Shown here piece by piece: positions 16,145 through 24,487 of a stretch of DNA of 64,000 nt. The position numbers and the translations under genes are program-made. This stretch comes from Dactylosporangium vinaceum (lineage in GTDB: Bacteria; Actinomycetota; Actinomycetes; Mycobacteriales; Micromonosporaceae), in NCBI RefSeq assembly GCF_019904175.1, contig NZ_CP061913.1:744001-808000 (forward strand), read 5' to 3'. The notes under the pieces are model-generated. The model saw nothing but the letters and a program-made list of their open reading frames with translations. It did not search any database and was not told the DNA's origin. Position 1 is the stretch's first letter. Every line of letters starts with the position of its first letter.

Positions 16145-17241
16145 TGGCCGTCGAGACCCCCACTCCCACCCGCAGCACCGTCGGCGTGACCGACGCGTCG
16201 CAGCTGCGGACCAAGTCGCTGCCGAACTGGACCCCCTGGGTGGTCGTGGTCGCGGCGATCGCACTGGCGTACCTGCTGATCAACCTCACCGGCGCGGGCG
16301 GCTGGGTGCTGACCGGCGTCGTGGCGGCCGCCCTGTTCGTGATCCTCATGGGGGCCGCGGCGACGGTTGTCGAGGGCGGGCGCTCGGCTCGCAACCGCAT
16401 GGCCACGATCCTGATCTACGGCGCGTTCGTCCTGGCCCTGCTGCCGCTGCTCTCGGTGGTGTGGACGCTGCTGAACAAGGGCACCGAGCGGCTGGACGGC
16501 AACTTCTTCAACAGCTCGATGAACAACATCGGCCCGTTCGACTCCAACGGCGGTGCCTACCACGCGATCATCGGCACGATCGAGCAGGCCGGCATCGCGA
16601 CGCTCATCACGGTGCCGCTGGGCATCCTGGGCGCGATCTACATCGTGGAGTACGGCCGGGGCTGGTTCGCCAACACGATCCGGTTCTTCGTCGACGTCAT
16701 GACCGGTATCCCGTCGATCGTGGCGGGTCTGTTCATCCTGTCCTTCTGGGTCTTCACGATCACGCCGCTGTACAGCTCCGACGGCTTCGCCCACTACTCG
16801 GGCTTCGCCGCCGGCCTGTCGCTCAGCGTGCTCATGCTGCCGACGGTGGTCCGCTCCAGCGAGGAGATGCTCCGGCTGGTGCCGACGGCGCTGCGCGAGG
16901 GCTCCTACGCCCTCGGCGTGCCGAAGTGGAAGACGATCACGAGCATCGTGCTGCCCACCGCCGGCCCGGGTATCGTCACCGGTGTCATGCTGGCCGTGGC
17001 CCGTGCGTGCGGTGAGACGGCACCGGTGCTGCTCGTCGCCGGTGGCGCCTCCGCGATCAACTTCAACCTGTTCGACGGCAACCAGTCGTCCCTCTCGCTG
17101 TTCGTGTATCAGCAGGCCGGTGTCGCCTCGGAGTTCTCGCCGGGGCGGGCCTGGACGGCCGCGCTGACGCTGGTTGTCCTCGTCCTGGTCCTCACCGTTG
17201 CGGCGAAGCTGCTCGCCCGCCGCAACAAGCTCGCCCGATAA
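16144..17241 (+). CDS. pstA: Phosphate ABC transporter permease PstA
   Basis: 365 residues, longer than the usual 280-300 because of an N-terminal part with two extra predicted helices (about 28-70). The permease core follows with the EAA-type loop [20 protein letters not shown]. Forms the membrane channel with PstC. The start overlaps the pstC stop. Confidence 0.95.
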   Translation: MAVETPTPTRSTVGVTDASQLRTKSLPNWTPWVVVVAAIALAYLLINLTGAGGWVLTGVVAAALFVILMGAAATVVEGGRSARNRMATILIYGAFVLALLPLLSVVWTLLNKGTERLDGNFFNSSMNNIGPFDSNGGAYHAIIGTIEQAGIATLITVPLGILGAIYIVEYGRGWFANTIRFFVDVMTGIPSIVAGLFILSFWVFTITPLYSSDGFAHYSGFAAGLSLSVLMLPTVVRSSEEMLRLVPTALREGSYALGVPKWKTITSIVLPTAGPGIVTGVMLAVARACGETAPVLLVAGGASAINFNLFDGNQSSLSLFVYQQAGVASEFSPGRAWTAALTLVVLVLVLTVAAKLLARRNKLAR

Positions 17242-17257
17242 TCACTGGAGCGCCACT

Positions 17258-18034
17258 ATGGCAAAGCGGATCGAAGCCCACGGCGTCACCTCGTACTACG
17301 GATCGTTCAAGGCCATCGACGGCGTGTCGATGACGATCGAGCCCAAGTCGGTCACCGCCCTGATCGGGCCGTCGGGTTGCGGCAAGTCCACGTTCCTTCG
17401 GTCGATCAACCGCATGCACGAGGTGCTGCCCAACGCGCGGATCGAGGGTCAGCTCCTGATCGACGGGCAGAACATCTACGACCGGGACGTCGACGTCACG
17501 GCCGTGCGCCGGATGATCGGCATGGTGTTCCAGCGCCCCAACCCCTTCCCGACGATGTCGATCTTCGAGAACGTCGTCGCCGGCCTGCGCCTCAACGGCG
17601 TGCGCAAGAAGTCGGTGCTGGAGGAGGTCGCGGAGAAGGCGCTGCGCAGCGCCAACCTCTGGAACGAGGTCAAGGACCGGCTGGGCCGCCCCGGCGCGGG
17701 CCTGTCCGGCGGTCAGCAGCAGCGGCTCTGCATCGCCCGGACGATCGCGGTCGAGCCGCAGGTCGTGCTGATGGACGAGCCCTGCTCGGCCCTCGACCCC
17801 ATCTCGACGCTCGCGATCGAGGACCTCATCACCGAGCTGAAGAACCAGTTCACGATCGTCATCGTCACGCACAACATGCAGCAGGCGGCCCGCGTCTCGG
17901 ACCGCACCGGCTTCTTCTCGATCGACAAGACCGGGGAGCCCGGCCGGCTCATCGAATACGACGACACGGCGAAGATCTTCACCAACCCGTCGGTGAAGAA
18001 GACCGAGGACTACATCACCGGCCGCTTCGGCTAG
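17258..18034 (+). CDS. pstB: Phosphate ABC transporter ATPase PstB
   Basis: 258 residues from ATG 17258. Walker [11 protein letters not shown]-loop VFQRPNPFP, signature LSGGQQQR, Walker [14 protein letters not shown] and H-loop VTHNMQQ are all present. Powers phosphate import. No phoU follows, unlike many bacteria; phoU lies at 43476 beside senX3. The gene ends 9 bp from the convergent NUDIX gene with no evident terminator. Confidence 0.96.
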   Translation: MAKRIEAHGVTSYYGSFKAIDGVSMTIEPKSVTALIGPSGCGKSTFLRSINRMHEVLPNARIEGQLLIDGQNIYDRDVDVTAVRRMIGMVFQRPNPFPTMSIFENVVAGLRLNGVRKKSVLEEVAEKALRSANLWNEVKDRLGRPGAGLSGGQQQRLCIARTIAVEPQVVLMDEPCSALDPISTLAIEDLITELKNQFTIVIVTHNMQQAARVSDRTGFFSIDKTGEPGRLIEYDDTAKIFTNPSVKKTEDYITGRFG

Positions 18035-18043
18035 GCCGCTGCG

Positions 18044-18808
18044 TCAGGCGACAGGGCGGATGGCGTCGGCCGGGTTGCGGGCCGGCGCCGCCGCCAGGGC
18101 GCCGTCGATGCCGCCGGCCTCCGCGAGCTCCAGCAGGGTGTAGCGGGTCGGCGGCAGCATCGTGTACCGGCCGTCGGCCGCCTCCCCGGGCGGGCACCAC
18201 ACGTGGTCGTCGGCCTCGCCGCCCACGTCCCGGGTCACCTGGCCCTCGGGCAGCAGGGCGAGGAAGAAGTACGTGTCGAAGCGCCGCGGCTCGAACTCCG
18301 GCGTGATCCAGCGCGACCACGGCACCAGCAGGTCGCTGCGCAGCACCAGGCCGTTGCGCTCGAGGAACTCGGCGAAGCCCAGCTCCCGCGCGATGAGCGC
18401 CTGCCGTGCTCGCTCCCAGTCCGGGCCGCTGACGTCGCCGACCACCGTGTCCGCGTCGGCGCCGGCCAGCAGCACCCCGGACTCCTCGAACACCTCGCGC
18501 ACGGCCGCGCACACGACCGACCGGGCCACCGACTCGTCGAGCTGCAGCCGGGCCGCCCACTCCGCCGGTGCCGGGCCGGCCCACCCGGGCTGGACGGTGG
18601 CGTCGCGCGGGTCGACACCACCGCCCGGGAAGGCGTACATAGAGGCCGCGAACGCCATCGTCGCGACCCGGCGGATGAGGTACACCTCGGAGGGCTCCCG
18701 CAGCAGCACCACCGTGCTGGCCAGCCGGGGCGGCACCGGCACGCCACCCTCACGCTCGAAGCGCCGGGCCATCTCGGCAAGTTCGGACGGAAGCTGGAAC
18801 TCGACCAT
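18044..18808 (-). CDS. NUDIX hydrolase with interrupted Nudix box (NUDT19-like)
   Basis: 254 residues. The first Gly part of the Nudix box (FPGGGVDPRD, about 54-63) and the catalytic helix (AAVREVFEESGVLL, about 101-114) are separated by an insertion of roughly 35-40 residues. That is the pattern of NUDT19/RP2-type proteins, some of which act on CoA derivatives. Substrate not determinable. TAACGT six nt before the ATG suggests a leaderless transcript. Confidence 0.85.
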   Translation of the reverse strand: MVEFQLPSELAEMARRFEREGGVPVPPRLASTVVLLREPSEVYLIRRVATMAFAASMYAFPGGGVDPRDATVQPGWAGPAPAEWAARLQLDESVARSVVCAAVREVFEESGVLLAGADADTVVGDVSGPDWERARQALIARELGFAEFLERNGLVLRSDLLVPWSRWITPEFEPRRFDTYFFLALLPEGQVTRDVGGEADDHVWCPPGEAADGRYTMLPPTRYTLLELAEAGGIDGALAAAPARNPADAIRPVA

Positions 18809-18814
18809 TCCTGT

Positions 18815-18820
18815 ACGTTA
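18815..18820 (-). promoter_or_regulatory. Leaderless -10 box of the NUDIX gene
   Basis: TAACGT followed by 6 nt and ATG 18808. The box lies across the stop region of the upstream gene at 18818. Confidence 0.4.
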
Positions 18821-19273
18821 GTCGGCCGTGGAGCTCGGCACCGCTTCGTGCCCGGCGCGCCCGTGGGTGCGGCGCCGCTCCTTCATCTCGGCCTCGAACA
18901 GGTGCCGGCGGCCACCGGCCAGCTTCTCGCGGGCCTCGCGCTCGACGTCCTTGAACGCGGTGTAGTACCCGTCGTCGAAGTCCTCCACGATCTGGAAGGT
19001 CCACCGGCCCGCGATGACGTTGCGCCCGAGCACGTCGGTCGCCACCCGCTCGGCCATGTCGCCGTGCCCGGCGGCGCGCAGCAGCTCGACCGCGTCGTCG
19101 AGCATGAGGTCGGCGTGGCCGATGAGCTGGTGCAGGTCGTAGAGGTGGCCGCGGGCCCGTTCGACGGTCTCCAGGGCTTCGCTGAGCTTGCCGAGCGCCT
19201 CGACCGTCTTGTCGTCGAGGCCGGCGGGGCGGGTGTGTGCGGCGTCCGGGCCGTCCCTGTGCTGGTCGTTCAT
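18818..19273 (-). CDS. Conserved hypothetical cytoplasmic protein
   Basis: 151 residues from ATG 19273. Mostly helical, charged, with a coiled-coil-like stretch (KTVEALGKLSEALETVERAR) and a central DVLGRNVIAGRWTFQIVEDF segment. No signal peptide, membrane helix or known catalytic motif. Divergent from the oxidoreductase; both genes show -10-like boxes 6 nt before their start codons within a 30-bp gap. I do not recognise a function. Confidence 0.7.
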   Translation of the reverse strand: MNDQHRDGPDAAHTRPAGLDDKTVEALGKLSEALETVERARGHLYDLHQLIGHADLMLDDAVELLRAAGHGDMAERVATDVLGRNVIAGRWTFQIVEDFDDGYYTAFKDVEREAREKLAGGRRHLFEAEMKERRRTHGRAGHEAVPSSTAD

Positions 19274-19279
19274 GAGAGC

Positions 19280-19285
19280 GCTATA
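19280..19285 (-). promoter_or_regulatory. Leaderless -10 box (minus strand) in a shared divergent promoter
   Basis: TATAGC, 6 nt, then ATG 19273. Close to TANNNT except for the last base. It overlaps the promoter space of the oppositely directed oxidoreductase gene. Confidence 0.35.
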
Positions 19286-19291
19286 CCCACC

Positions 19292-19297
19292 TAAGCT
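19292..19297 (+). promoter_or_regulatory. Leaderless -10 box of the Gfo/Idh/MocA gene
   Basis: TAAGCT, 6 nt, then ATG 19304. Back to back with the minus-strand box at 19280-19285. Confidence 0.45.
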
Positions 19298-19303
19298 ACG
19301 GTC

Positions 19304-20281
19304 ATGAGCGATCGCATCCGTTGGGGAATCCTGTCGACCGGCGCCATCGCCGCCACGTTCGCCGAGGACCTGAAGCTGCTGCCGGACGCGGAGCTCGCGG
19401 CGGTCGGGTCCCGCACCGCCGAGTCGGCCGAGCGCTTCGCCGCCGCGCACGGCGTGGCCCGGGCCCACGGCTCGTGGCGGGCGCTCGTCGAGGACCCGGA
19501 CGTCGACGCGATCTACGTCGCCACCCCGCACAACGCCCACTACGAGGCGTCGATGCTCGCGCTGCGGGCCGGCAAGGCGGTGCTGTGCGAGAAGCCGCTC
19601 ACGCTCGCGGTGTCCGAGGCCGAGGAGATGGCCGCGGTGGCCCGCTCCGGCGGGGTGTTCCTCATGGAGGCCATGTGGATGCGGTGCATCCCGGCGATCC
19701 GCCGGATCGTGGAGCTGGTGCGCGAGGGCGCCATCGGTGACGTGGTCGCCGTGCACGCCGACTTCGGCATCCAGGGGCCGCTCCCGGAGGACTCGCGGCT
19801 GCGCGACCGCAAGCTCGGCGGCGGCGCCCTGTACGACGTGGGGATCTACCCCGTCACGTTCGCCCACCTGTTCCTGGGCGCGCCCGCCACCGTGCAGGCG
19901 TGGGCCCGGATGAGCGACGGCGGGGTGGACGAGAACACCGGCATGCTGTTCGGCTACGACTCCGGCGCCGTCGCCGCCCTGACCTGCTCACTGCTCGGCG
20001 ACACCCCCCGCACCGGCAGCATCACCGGCACCCTCGGCCGCATCGACGTGCGGCGCGACTTCTTCCACCCGCAGGGCTTCACCCTGTGGCGGGGCGACGA
20101 ACCCCGGGAGTTCGACCTGCCGTACGAGGGCAAGGGCTACCAGTTCGAGGCGGCCGAGGTGCACCGCTGCCTGCGCGAGGGGCTGCTCGACAGCCCGGTC
20201 GTGCCGATCGCCGAGACGCTCGACATCCTGCGCCTGCTGGCCGAAGTGTCGGGACTTGTCGGACTTGACTATTCAAGCTGA
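19304..20281 (+). CDS. Gfo/Idh/MocA family NAD(P)-dependent oxidoreductase
   Basis: 325 residues. N-terminal Rossmann fold (WGILSTGAIAATFAEDL) and the family hallmark CEKPLTL near residue 95, whose Lys is the catalytic residue. The C-terminal alpha/beta domain carries GGGALYDVGIYPV. Acts on an unknown sugar, inositol or dihydrodiol; the sequence resembles the trans-1,2-dihydrobenzene-1,2-diol dehydrogenase-like branch. Cytoplasmic. Stands alone before the EspC/RTX pair. Confidence 0.88.
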   Translation: MSDRIRWGILSTGAIAATFAEDLKLLPDAELAAVGSRTAESAERFAAAHGVARAHGSWRALVEDPDVDAIYVATPHNAHYEASMLALRAGKAVLCEKPLTLAVSEAEEMAAVARSGGVFLMEAMWMRCIPAIRRIVELVREGAIGDVVAVHADFGIQGPLPEDSRLRDRKLGGGALYDVGIYPVTFAHLFLGAPATVQAWARMSDGGVDENTGMLFGYDSGAVAALTCSLLGDTPRTGSITGTLGRIDVRRDFFHPQGFTLWRGDEPREFDLPYEGKGYQFEAAEVHRCLREGLLDSPVVPIAETLDILRLLAEVSGLVGLDYSS

Positions 20282-20317
20282 GGGCTGAACGGGGCGGACG
20301 CAGCGTCCCCCCGTCAC

Positions 20318-20323
20318 TACGGT
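20318..20323 (+). promoter_or_regulatory. Leaderless -10 box of the EspC-like gene
   Basis: TACGGT, 7 nt, then ATG 20331. This would drive the two-gene toxin operon. Confidence 0.4.
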
Positions 20324-20330
20324 GCGCCGT

Positions 20331-20657
20331 ATGGGACAGCAACTCCGGGCCGATCCCGACCAGCTGATCACCCTCGCCGCGGCCTGCCTGGACGCGGCGG
20401 CCACCATCGGCGAGCACTACCGCTCCGGCCTGCGCGAGCTGACGCTGCCGGCCGACGCCTTCGGCAACACGGCGGCGTCGGCCGGGCTGGCCTCGGCGGC
20501 CGCGGCCGTCGGCGCCAACGCCCAGCCCGCCGTCGCCGGGCACGTCGAGATCCTCGAGGAGGACGCCGACGCGCTCCTGCAGACCGCGTTCGCCTACCGC
20601 GAGGCCGACCGCGCCGCCGCGCAGACGACAGGCGACTCCCGGCGGGCGGGCCTGTGA
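20331..20657 (+). CDS. EspC-like (DUF2580) type VII secretion-associated protein
   Basis: 108 residues from ATG 20331; a GTG at 20322 is in frame. Helical and Ala-rich with the EspC/DUF2580 pattern: LRADPDQLITLAAACLDAAA at the start, a turn at FGNTA, and a second long helix (EILEEDADALLQTAFAYREA) ending in YREAD, which resembles the YxxxD/E export signal of T7SS substrates. Such small helical-hairpin proteins are co-secreted partners or targeting factors. It overlaps the next gene by GTGA, so the two are translated together. Confidence 0.7.
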   Translation: MGQQLRADPDQLITLAAACLDAAATIGEHYRSGLRELTLPADAFGNTAASAGLASAAAAVGANAQPAVAGHVEILEEDADALLQTAFAYREADRAAAQTTGDSRRAGL

Positions 20658-22669
20658 TGCGCAGCGTCGGGGCGCTCGAGGTGGCCGCCATCGCCGTGGA
20701 TGACGTGTGGGAGCTGGGCGGGCGGCCGGAGGTGCTGGGCCGGGCGGCGGCGGCCTGGCGGGCGGTCGGGGCCGACGTGCGCGGCGGGGTCGAGGCGCTC
20801 GTGACGGCGGCGGCGCCGGTCGTATCCGGGGACTGGGACGGGGAGGCGGCCGAGGGGTTTCGGCGCCACCACCGGCAGTACGTCGAGAGCCTGGGTGAGC
20901 TCGACCTCGCCATCGGTGACACGGCGCTGGCGCTCGACGGCGCGGCCGCGCTGCTGCGGATCGGCCAGGAGCAGCTCGACACCGTGTTCGCCACGGCCGC
21001 GGGAGTACCGCACCACCGCGCCGCCGGCACCGTGACCTTCGCGCCCGCGGACGAGGGGCAGGCCGCGGCGGTCCGGGCGGCGATCGCGGAGGCCGGCGCG
21101 ATCCGGGCCGACATCGAGCGCGGGCTGGCCGAGCACCACGGACGGCTGGACGGCGCGCGGACGCGGTGGGAGATGCTGGCCCGGACCTGGCTGCCGGTCA
21201 TCGGGCGGGTGTTCGCCGACTGGGTGCCGCCGCCGGCCTCCGGTGCACCGGACGCGCGCCTGGTCGCAGACCTGTTCGTGGTGCAGGCCGGCGGGGGCGC
21301 GAACCGGGTCGAGGTCGGCGCCGGCTTCGTGGTCGTCGACGGCGAGCGGCTGGCGATCCCGGACGGCGCGCGGCTCGTGCTGCGCACCGGTGCGGGCGAC
21401 GACACGGTGGAGGTCGCCGGGAGCGACGGGGTGACGGTGCTGGGCGGCGACGGTGACGACCAGCTCACCGGCGGGTCCGGCGACGACGTGCTCATCGCCG
21501 GGATGGGCGTGGACACGGTGACCGCCGGGGCCGGCGCGGACCGGGTGAGCCTCGGCGCGATGGTGCCGACCGCCCGGACGGCCCCCAGGGACGCGGTCGA
21601 GCGGGCCGACCTGGGTGACGGCGACGATCGCCTCTGGGGCAGCTTCGGAGGTGATGACGTGGTGGGCGGGTCAGGTGCCGACCTGCTGTTCGGGGGTACG
21701 TCCGGCGACCGCCTCTCGGGAGATGACGGCGACGACACCGTGGCCGGCGGGGGAGACGGTGACCACCTGCTCGGCGGGGGCGGGTTCGACCTGGTCGACG
21801 GCGGCGACGGGCGGGACTACCTCGACGGCGGGGCCGGGGACGACCGGCTCGACGGCGGGCGCGGTGACGACACGCTCTACGGGCTGGACGGCGCCGACGT
21901 GCTGCACGGCGGCGAGGGCGATGACTTCGCCGACGGCGGCGCCGGGGCCGACCTGGTGGCCGGGGACGACGGCGCGGACGTGGTCTCCGGCGGCTCGGGC
22001 GACGACCTCGTCGACGGCGGTGGCGGGGACGATGTGGCGTACAGCGGAGCCGGCCGGGACACGGTGAGCGGGGGCGCCGGGACCGACACGCTCTTCGGGC
22101 AGGGCGAGGATGACGCGGCGGGCGTCGAGCGGCTGGAGGCGACGGCGGCCGGCGGGGACCTGACCGGGTTCATCGAGGTCGGCGGCGACCCCGCGTACCA
22201 GGCCCGGGTCCGCGCCGACCTGGACCTGCTGGCGGCCTCGCCGGCCGGGCGGGCGATGCTCGAGGACCTGCGCGGCTCCGGGGTGCGGCTGCACATCGTG
22301 CCGACCGCCGACGCCAACGGCTACGCGAACTACGACGGCGGGGTGCCGACGATCCAGTACAACCCGGCGTACGACGCGCGGCCGCCGGCCGTCACGCTCT
22401 TCCACGAGATGGCGCACATCCACGACTACGAGCACGGCAGCACCGACCGGGAGCCGTACAACGAGGGCAGCGGGCCCGATTACCAGTATCAGGGCGGGCC
22501 GCCGGTGCCGAACTACGAGCGGCAGGCCGTGGGGCTGCCGATCGACGACGACGGCGACCCGCTGACGCCGAACCGGATCGATCCCGCGCACGAACTGCGG
22601 CTCACCGAGAACGGGCTGCGGGCCGAGATGGGGCTGCCGGCCCGGGAGCGCTACGGCTCGGCGTCGTAG
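20654..22669 (+). CDS. WXG-type / RTX-repeat / M91 metallopeptidase (candidate T7SS effector)
   Basis: 671 residues from GTG 20654; ATG 20657 is equally possible. Three parts: (1) residues 1-130, a helical WXG100/LXG-like module with GDWDGEAAEGF as the turn; (2) about 260-485, tandem Gly/Asp nonapeptides of RTX type (GGAGDDRLDGGRGDDTLYG), which bind calcium outside the cell; (3) about 505-671, a zinc peptidase domain with HEMAH (584-588) and downstream NYERQAVGLP, as in the M91 (NleD-like) family. No Sec signal peptide, so type VII export is inferred from part 1 and the EspC-like partner. No immunity gene is evident. Confidence 0.82.
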   Translation: MMRSVGALEVAAIAVDDVWELGGRPEVLGRAAAAWRAVGADVRGGVEALVTAAAPVVSGDWDGEAAEGFRRHHRQYVESLGELDLAIGDTALALDGAAALLRIGQEQLDTVFATAAGVPHHRAAGTVTFAPADEGQAAAVRAAIAEAGAIRADIERGLAEHHGRLDGARTRWEMLARTWLPVIGRVFADWVPPPASGAPDARLVADLFVVQAGGGANRVEVGAGFVVVDGERLAIPDGARLVLRTGAGDDTVEVAGSDGVTVLGGDGDDQLTGGSGDDVLIAGMGVDTVTAGAGADRVSLGAMVPTARTAPRDAVERADLGDGDDRLWGSFGGDDVVGGSGADLLFGGTSGDRLSGDDGDDTVAGGGDGDHLLGGGGFDLVDGGDGRDYLDGGAGDDRLDGGRGDDTLYGLDGADVLHGGEGDDFADGGAGADLVAGDDGADVVSGGSGDDLVDGGGGDDVAYSGAGRDTVSGGAGTDTLFGQGEDDAAGVERLEATAAGGDLTGFIEVGGDPAYQARVRADLDLLAASPAGRAMLEDLRGSGVRLHIVPTADANGYANYDGGVPTIQYNPAYDARPPAVTLFHEMAHIHDYEHGSTDREPYNEGSGPDYQYQGGPPVPNYERQAVGLPIDDDGDPLTPNRIDPAHELRLTENGLRAEMGLPARERYGSAS

Positions 22670-22689
22670 CGGCGCGCGGCCGGGGTTTC

Positions 22690-22706
22690 AGGGGTCGGGA
22701 GCCCCT
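22690..22706 (+). terminator. Short hairpin after the RTX-M91 gene
   Basis: AGGGG (22690-22694) and CCCCT (22702-22706) flank a 7-nt loop and are followed by TGCTTTG. Weak 5-bp stem; lies between the convergent RTX-M91 and pit genes. Confidence 0.35.
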
Positions 22707-22725
22707 TGCTTTGCCGCTTCGTGCC

Positions 22726-23733
22726 CTAGAACGCGAAGTGGGCGACCGTGTAGGTGAGGATCGCGATCATGGCGGCGGCAGGGAAGGTCAGCACCCAGGC
22801 GATCAGGATGTTGCCGGCGACCTGCCAGCGGACGGCCGAGAGTCGCTTCGTGGCGCCGACGCCCATGATCGCCGAGGTGATGCTGTGGGTGGTCGAGATC
22901 GGCAGGCCCATCTGCGAGGTGGTGAAGAGCACGCCGGCGGCGACCGTCTCGGCGGCGAAGCCCTGCGCCGGGTCGAGGTCGATGACCTTGCGGCCGAGGG
23001 TGCGGATGATGCGCCAGCCGCCCGAGTACGTGCCCAGGGCCAGCACCGTCGAACAGGCCAGGAACACCCACTCCGGGATGTCGGTCTTGCTGGCGTGGTA
23101 GCCGCCCGTGTACAGCGCCAGCACGATGATGCCCATGGTCTTGGCCGCGTCCTGCATGCCGTGGCCGACCGCCATCGCCGCCGCCGAGACCGTCTGCGCG
23201 CGGCGGAAGCCCTGGCTGCGCGGGGGGCCGTTCCGGAACGCCCACATGATGGCGATCATCAGCAGGGCGCCCAGGACGAAGCCGACAAGCGGCGAGGCGA
23301 CCATCGGCACGACGACCTTCTCGACGATGCCGGACCAGAGCACCTCGGCGTTCACGCCGAACCAGACGGCGCAGAGCGAGGCCCCGACCAGGCCGCCGAA
23401 GAGGGAGTGCGACGAGGAGGAGGGCAGGCCGAAGTACCACGTGATGAGGTTCCAGGCGATGGCGCCGACGACGCCGGAGAACACGATGCCCAGGCCGTTC
23501 AGGCCGGTGGGCGGGTCGATGATGCCGCTGCCGACGGTCTTGGCGACGTGGCCGCCGAGGTGCGCCCCGATGAAGTTGCCGAGCGCGGCCATGGTCAGAC
23601 CGACCCGCGGCGTCAGCGCCCGGGTGGAGACCGACGTGGCGATGGCGTTGGCGGCGTCATGGAAGCCGTTGGTGTAGTCGAAGACCAGCGCCACCGTGAT
23701 GACGGCCAGGACCGCGACGAGTTGCCCGCTGAT
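22726..23733 (-). CDS. pit: Inorganic phosphate transporter, PiT family
   Basis: 335 residues if read from ATC at 23733. Low-affinity phosphate/metal symporter with about ten helices and both PiT signatures (DYTNGFHDAANAIATS near the start, TTSQMGLPISTTHSITSAI near the end). No ATG, GTG or TTG lies at the expected start. An AAGGAG site ends 8 nt before the ATC codon, and the protein aligns with the family from there. The next in-frame GTG would cut into helix 1, and the far ATG at 23922 would overlap the partner gene by 187 bp. Start unresolved. Confidence 0.9.
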   Translation of the reverse strand: MSGQLVAVLAVITVALVFDYTNGFHDAANAIATSVSTRALTPRVGLTMAALGNFIGAHLGGHVAKTVGSGIIDPPTGLNGLGIVFSGVVGAIAWNLITWYFGLPSSSSHSLFGGLVGASLCAVWFGVNAEVLWSGIVEKVVVPMVASPLVGFVLGALLMIAIMWAFRNGPPRSQGFRRAQTVSAAAMAVGHGMQDAAKTMGIIVLALYTGGYHASKTDIPEWVFLACSTVLALGTYSGGWRIIRTLGRKVIDLDPAQGFAAETVAAGVLFTTSQMGLPISTTHSITSAIMGVGATKRLSAVRWQVAGNILIAWVLTFPAAAMIAILTYTVAHFAF

Positions 23734-23735
23734 GG

Positions 23736-24362
23736 CTACGACTCCTTGACCACAATGGTCTCGACCGTGTTCGCCACGTGCTCGAAGGCGTCGCAGGCGG
23801 CCTCGAGCTCGTCGATGACCTCCTTCATCTTGAGCACCGTCAGCGCGTCGTACTCGCCGGAGAAGAGCCGGACGAGGGCCATCCGGTAGGCGCTGTCGCC
23901 CTCGTTCTCGAGGCGGTTGCACTCCACCCAGTACGGCTCCAGGTCCTTCATGGACTTGAGCCGCGGCATGGCGTCGGCGGTCAGGCGGGACTGCTGGTCG
24001 AGCACCTTGACGATCTCGTGGATCTCGCGGGGGAGCGCCGGGAGCTTGGTGAGGCCGTAAAGGTACAGCAGGCTGCCCACCGCCTCCAGGTGGTCCATCA
24101 CGTCGTCGAGCAGCGACCCGAGGCGGTAGATGTCCTCGCGGTCGAAGGGGGTGATGAAGCTGGAGTTGATCTTCTTGTACAGCTCGTGCGTGATCGCGTC
24201 GCTGTCGTGCTCGACCTCGACCAGCCGCTCGCTCACGGACTGGACGTCGGCACCCGGGACGGCCAGCTCGGAGAGCAGGTCTGTCCCCTTGACGAGATTC
24301 TGGGCCGCGCGGCTGAAGAGCTCGTAGAACGAATCGTCACTCGGACGCAGCCTGAACCGCAC
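23736..24362 (-). CDS. PhoU-like DUF47 protein (Pit accessory protein)
   Basis: 208 residues from GTG 24362; family members start with a short basic stretch before the first helix (here VRFRLRPSDDSFYELF). All-helical PhoU-type fold with metal-binding acidic motifs (EVEHDSDAITHEL, ENEGDSAYR). DUF47 proteins accompany PiT transporters and probably regulate them. It ends 2 bp before the pit coding region, a tight operon. Confidence 0.88.
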   Translation of the reverse strand: MRFRLRPSDDSFYELFSRAAQNLVKGTDLLSELAVPGADVQSVSERLVEVEHDSDAITHELYKKINSSFITPFDREDIYRLGSLLDDVMDHLEAVGSLLYLYGLTKLPALPREIHEIVKVLDQQSRLTADAMPRLKSMKDLEPYWVECNRLENEGDSAYRMALVRLFSGEYDALTVLKMKEVIDELEAACDAFEHVANTVETIVVKES

Positions 24363-24465
24363 AGTCGACCTCGATACCTCAACGAAGGAGCGCCCAACAC
24401 TTAAAGCGTGAATGTTAAGGCCATGCACACCCGCGCGTCGCCGCGAGATCCCTTGCACGCTGCGG

Positions 24466-24487
24466 GTTCATCCTACGTTTACCTTGA
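24466..24487 (+). promoter_or_regulatory. PHO-box-like direct repeat upstream of the DUF47-pit operon
   Basis: GTTCATCCTAC (24466-24476) and GTTTACCTTGA (24477-24487) are adjacent 11-bp units close to the GTTCACC consensus. The orientation is opposite to the operon, about 105 bp upstream of the DUF47 start and partly inside the 3' end of the preceding gene. Confidence 0.5.

Noticed and set aside
22726..23922. Long version of the Pit gene from ATG 23922
   Set aside because: Its first 60-odd residues are Arg-rich shadow sequence of the DUF47 gene and have no counterpart in the family.
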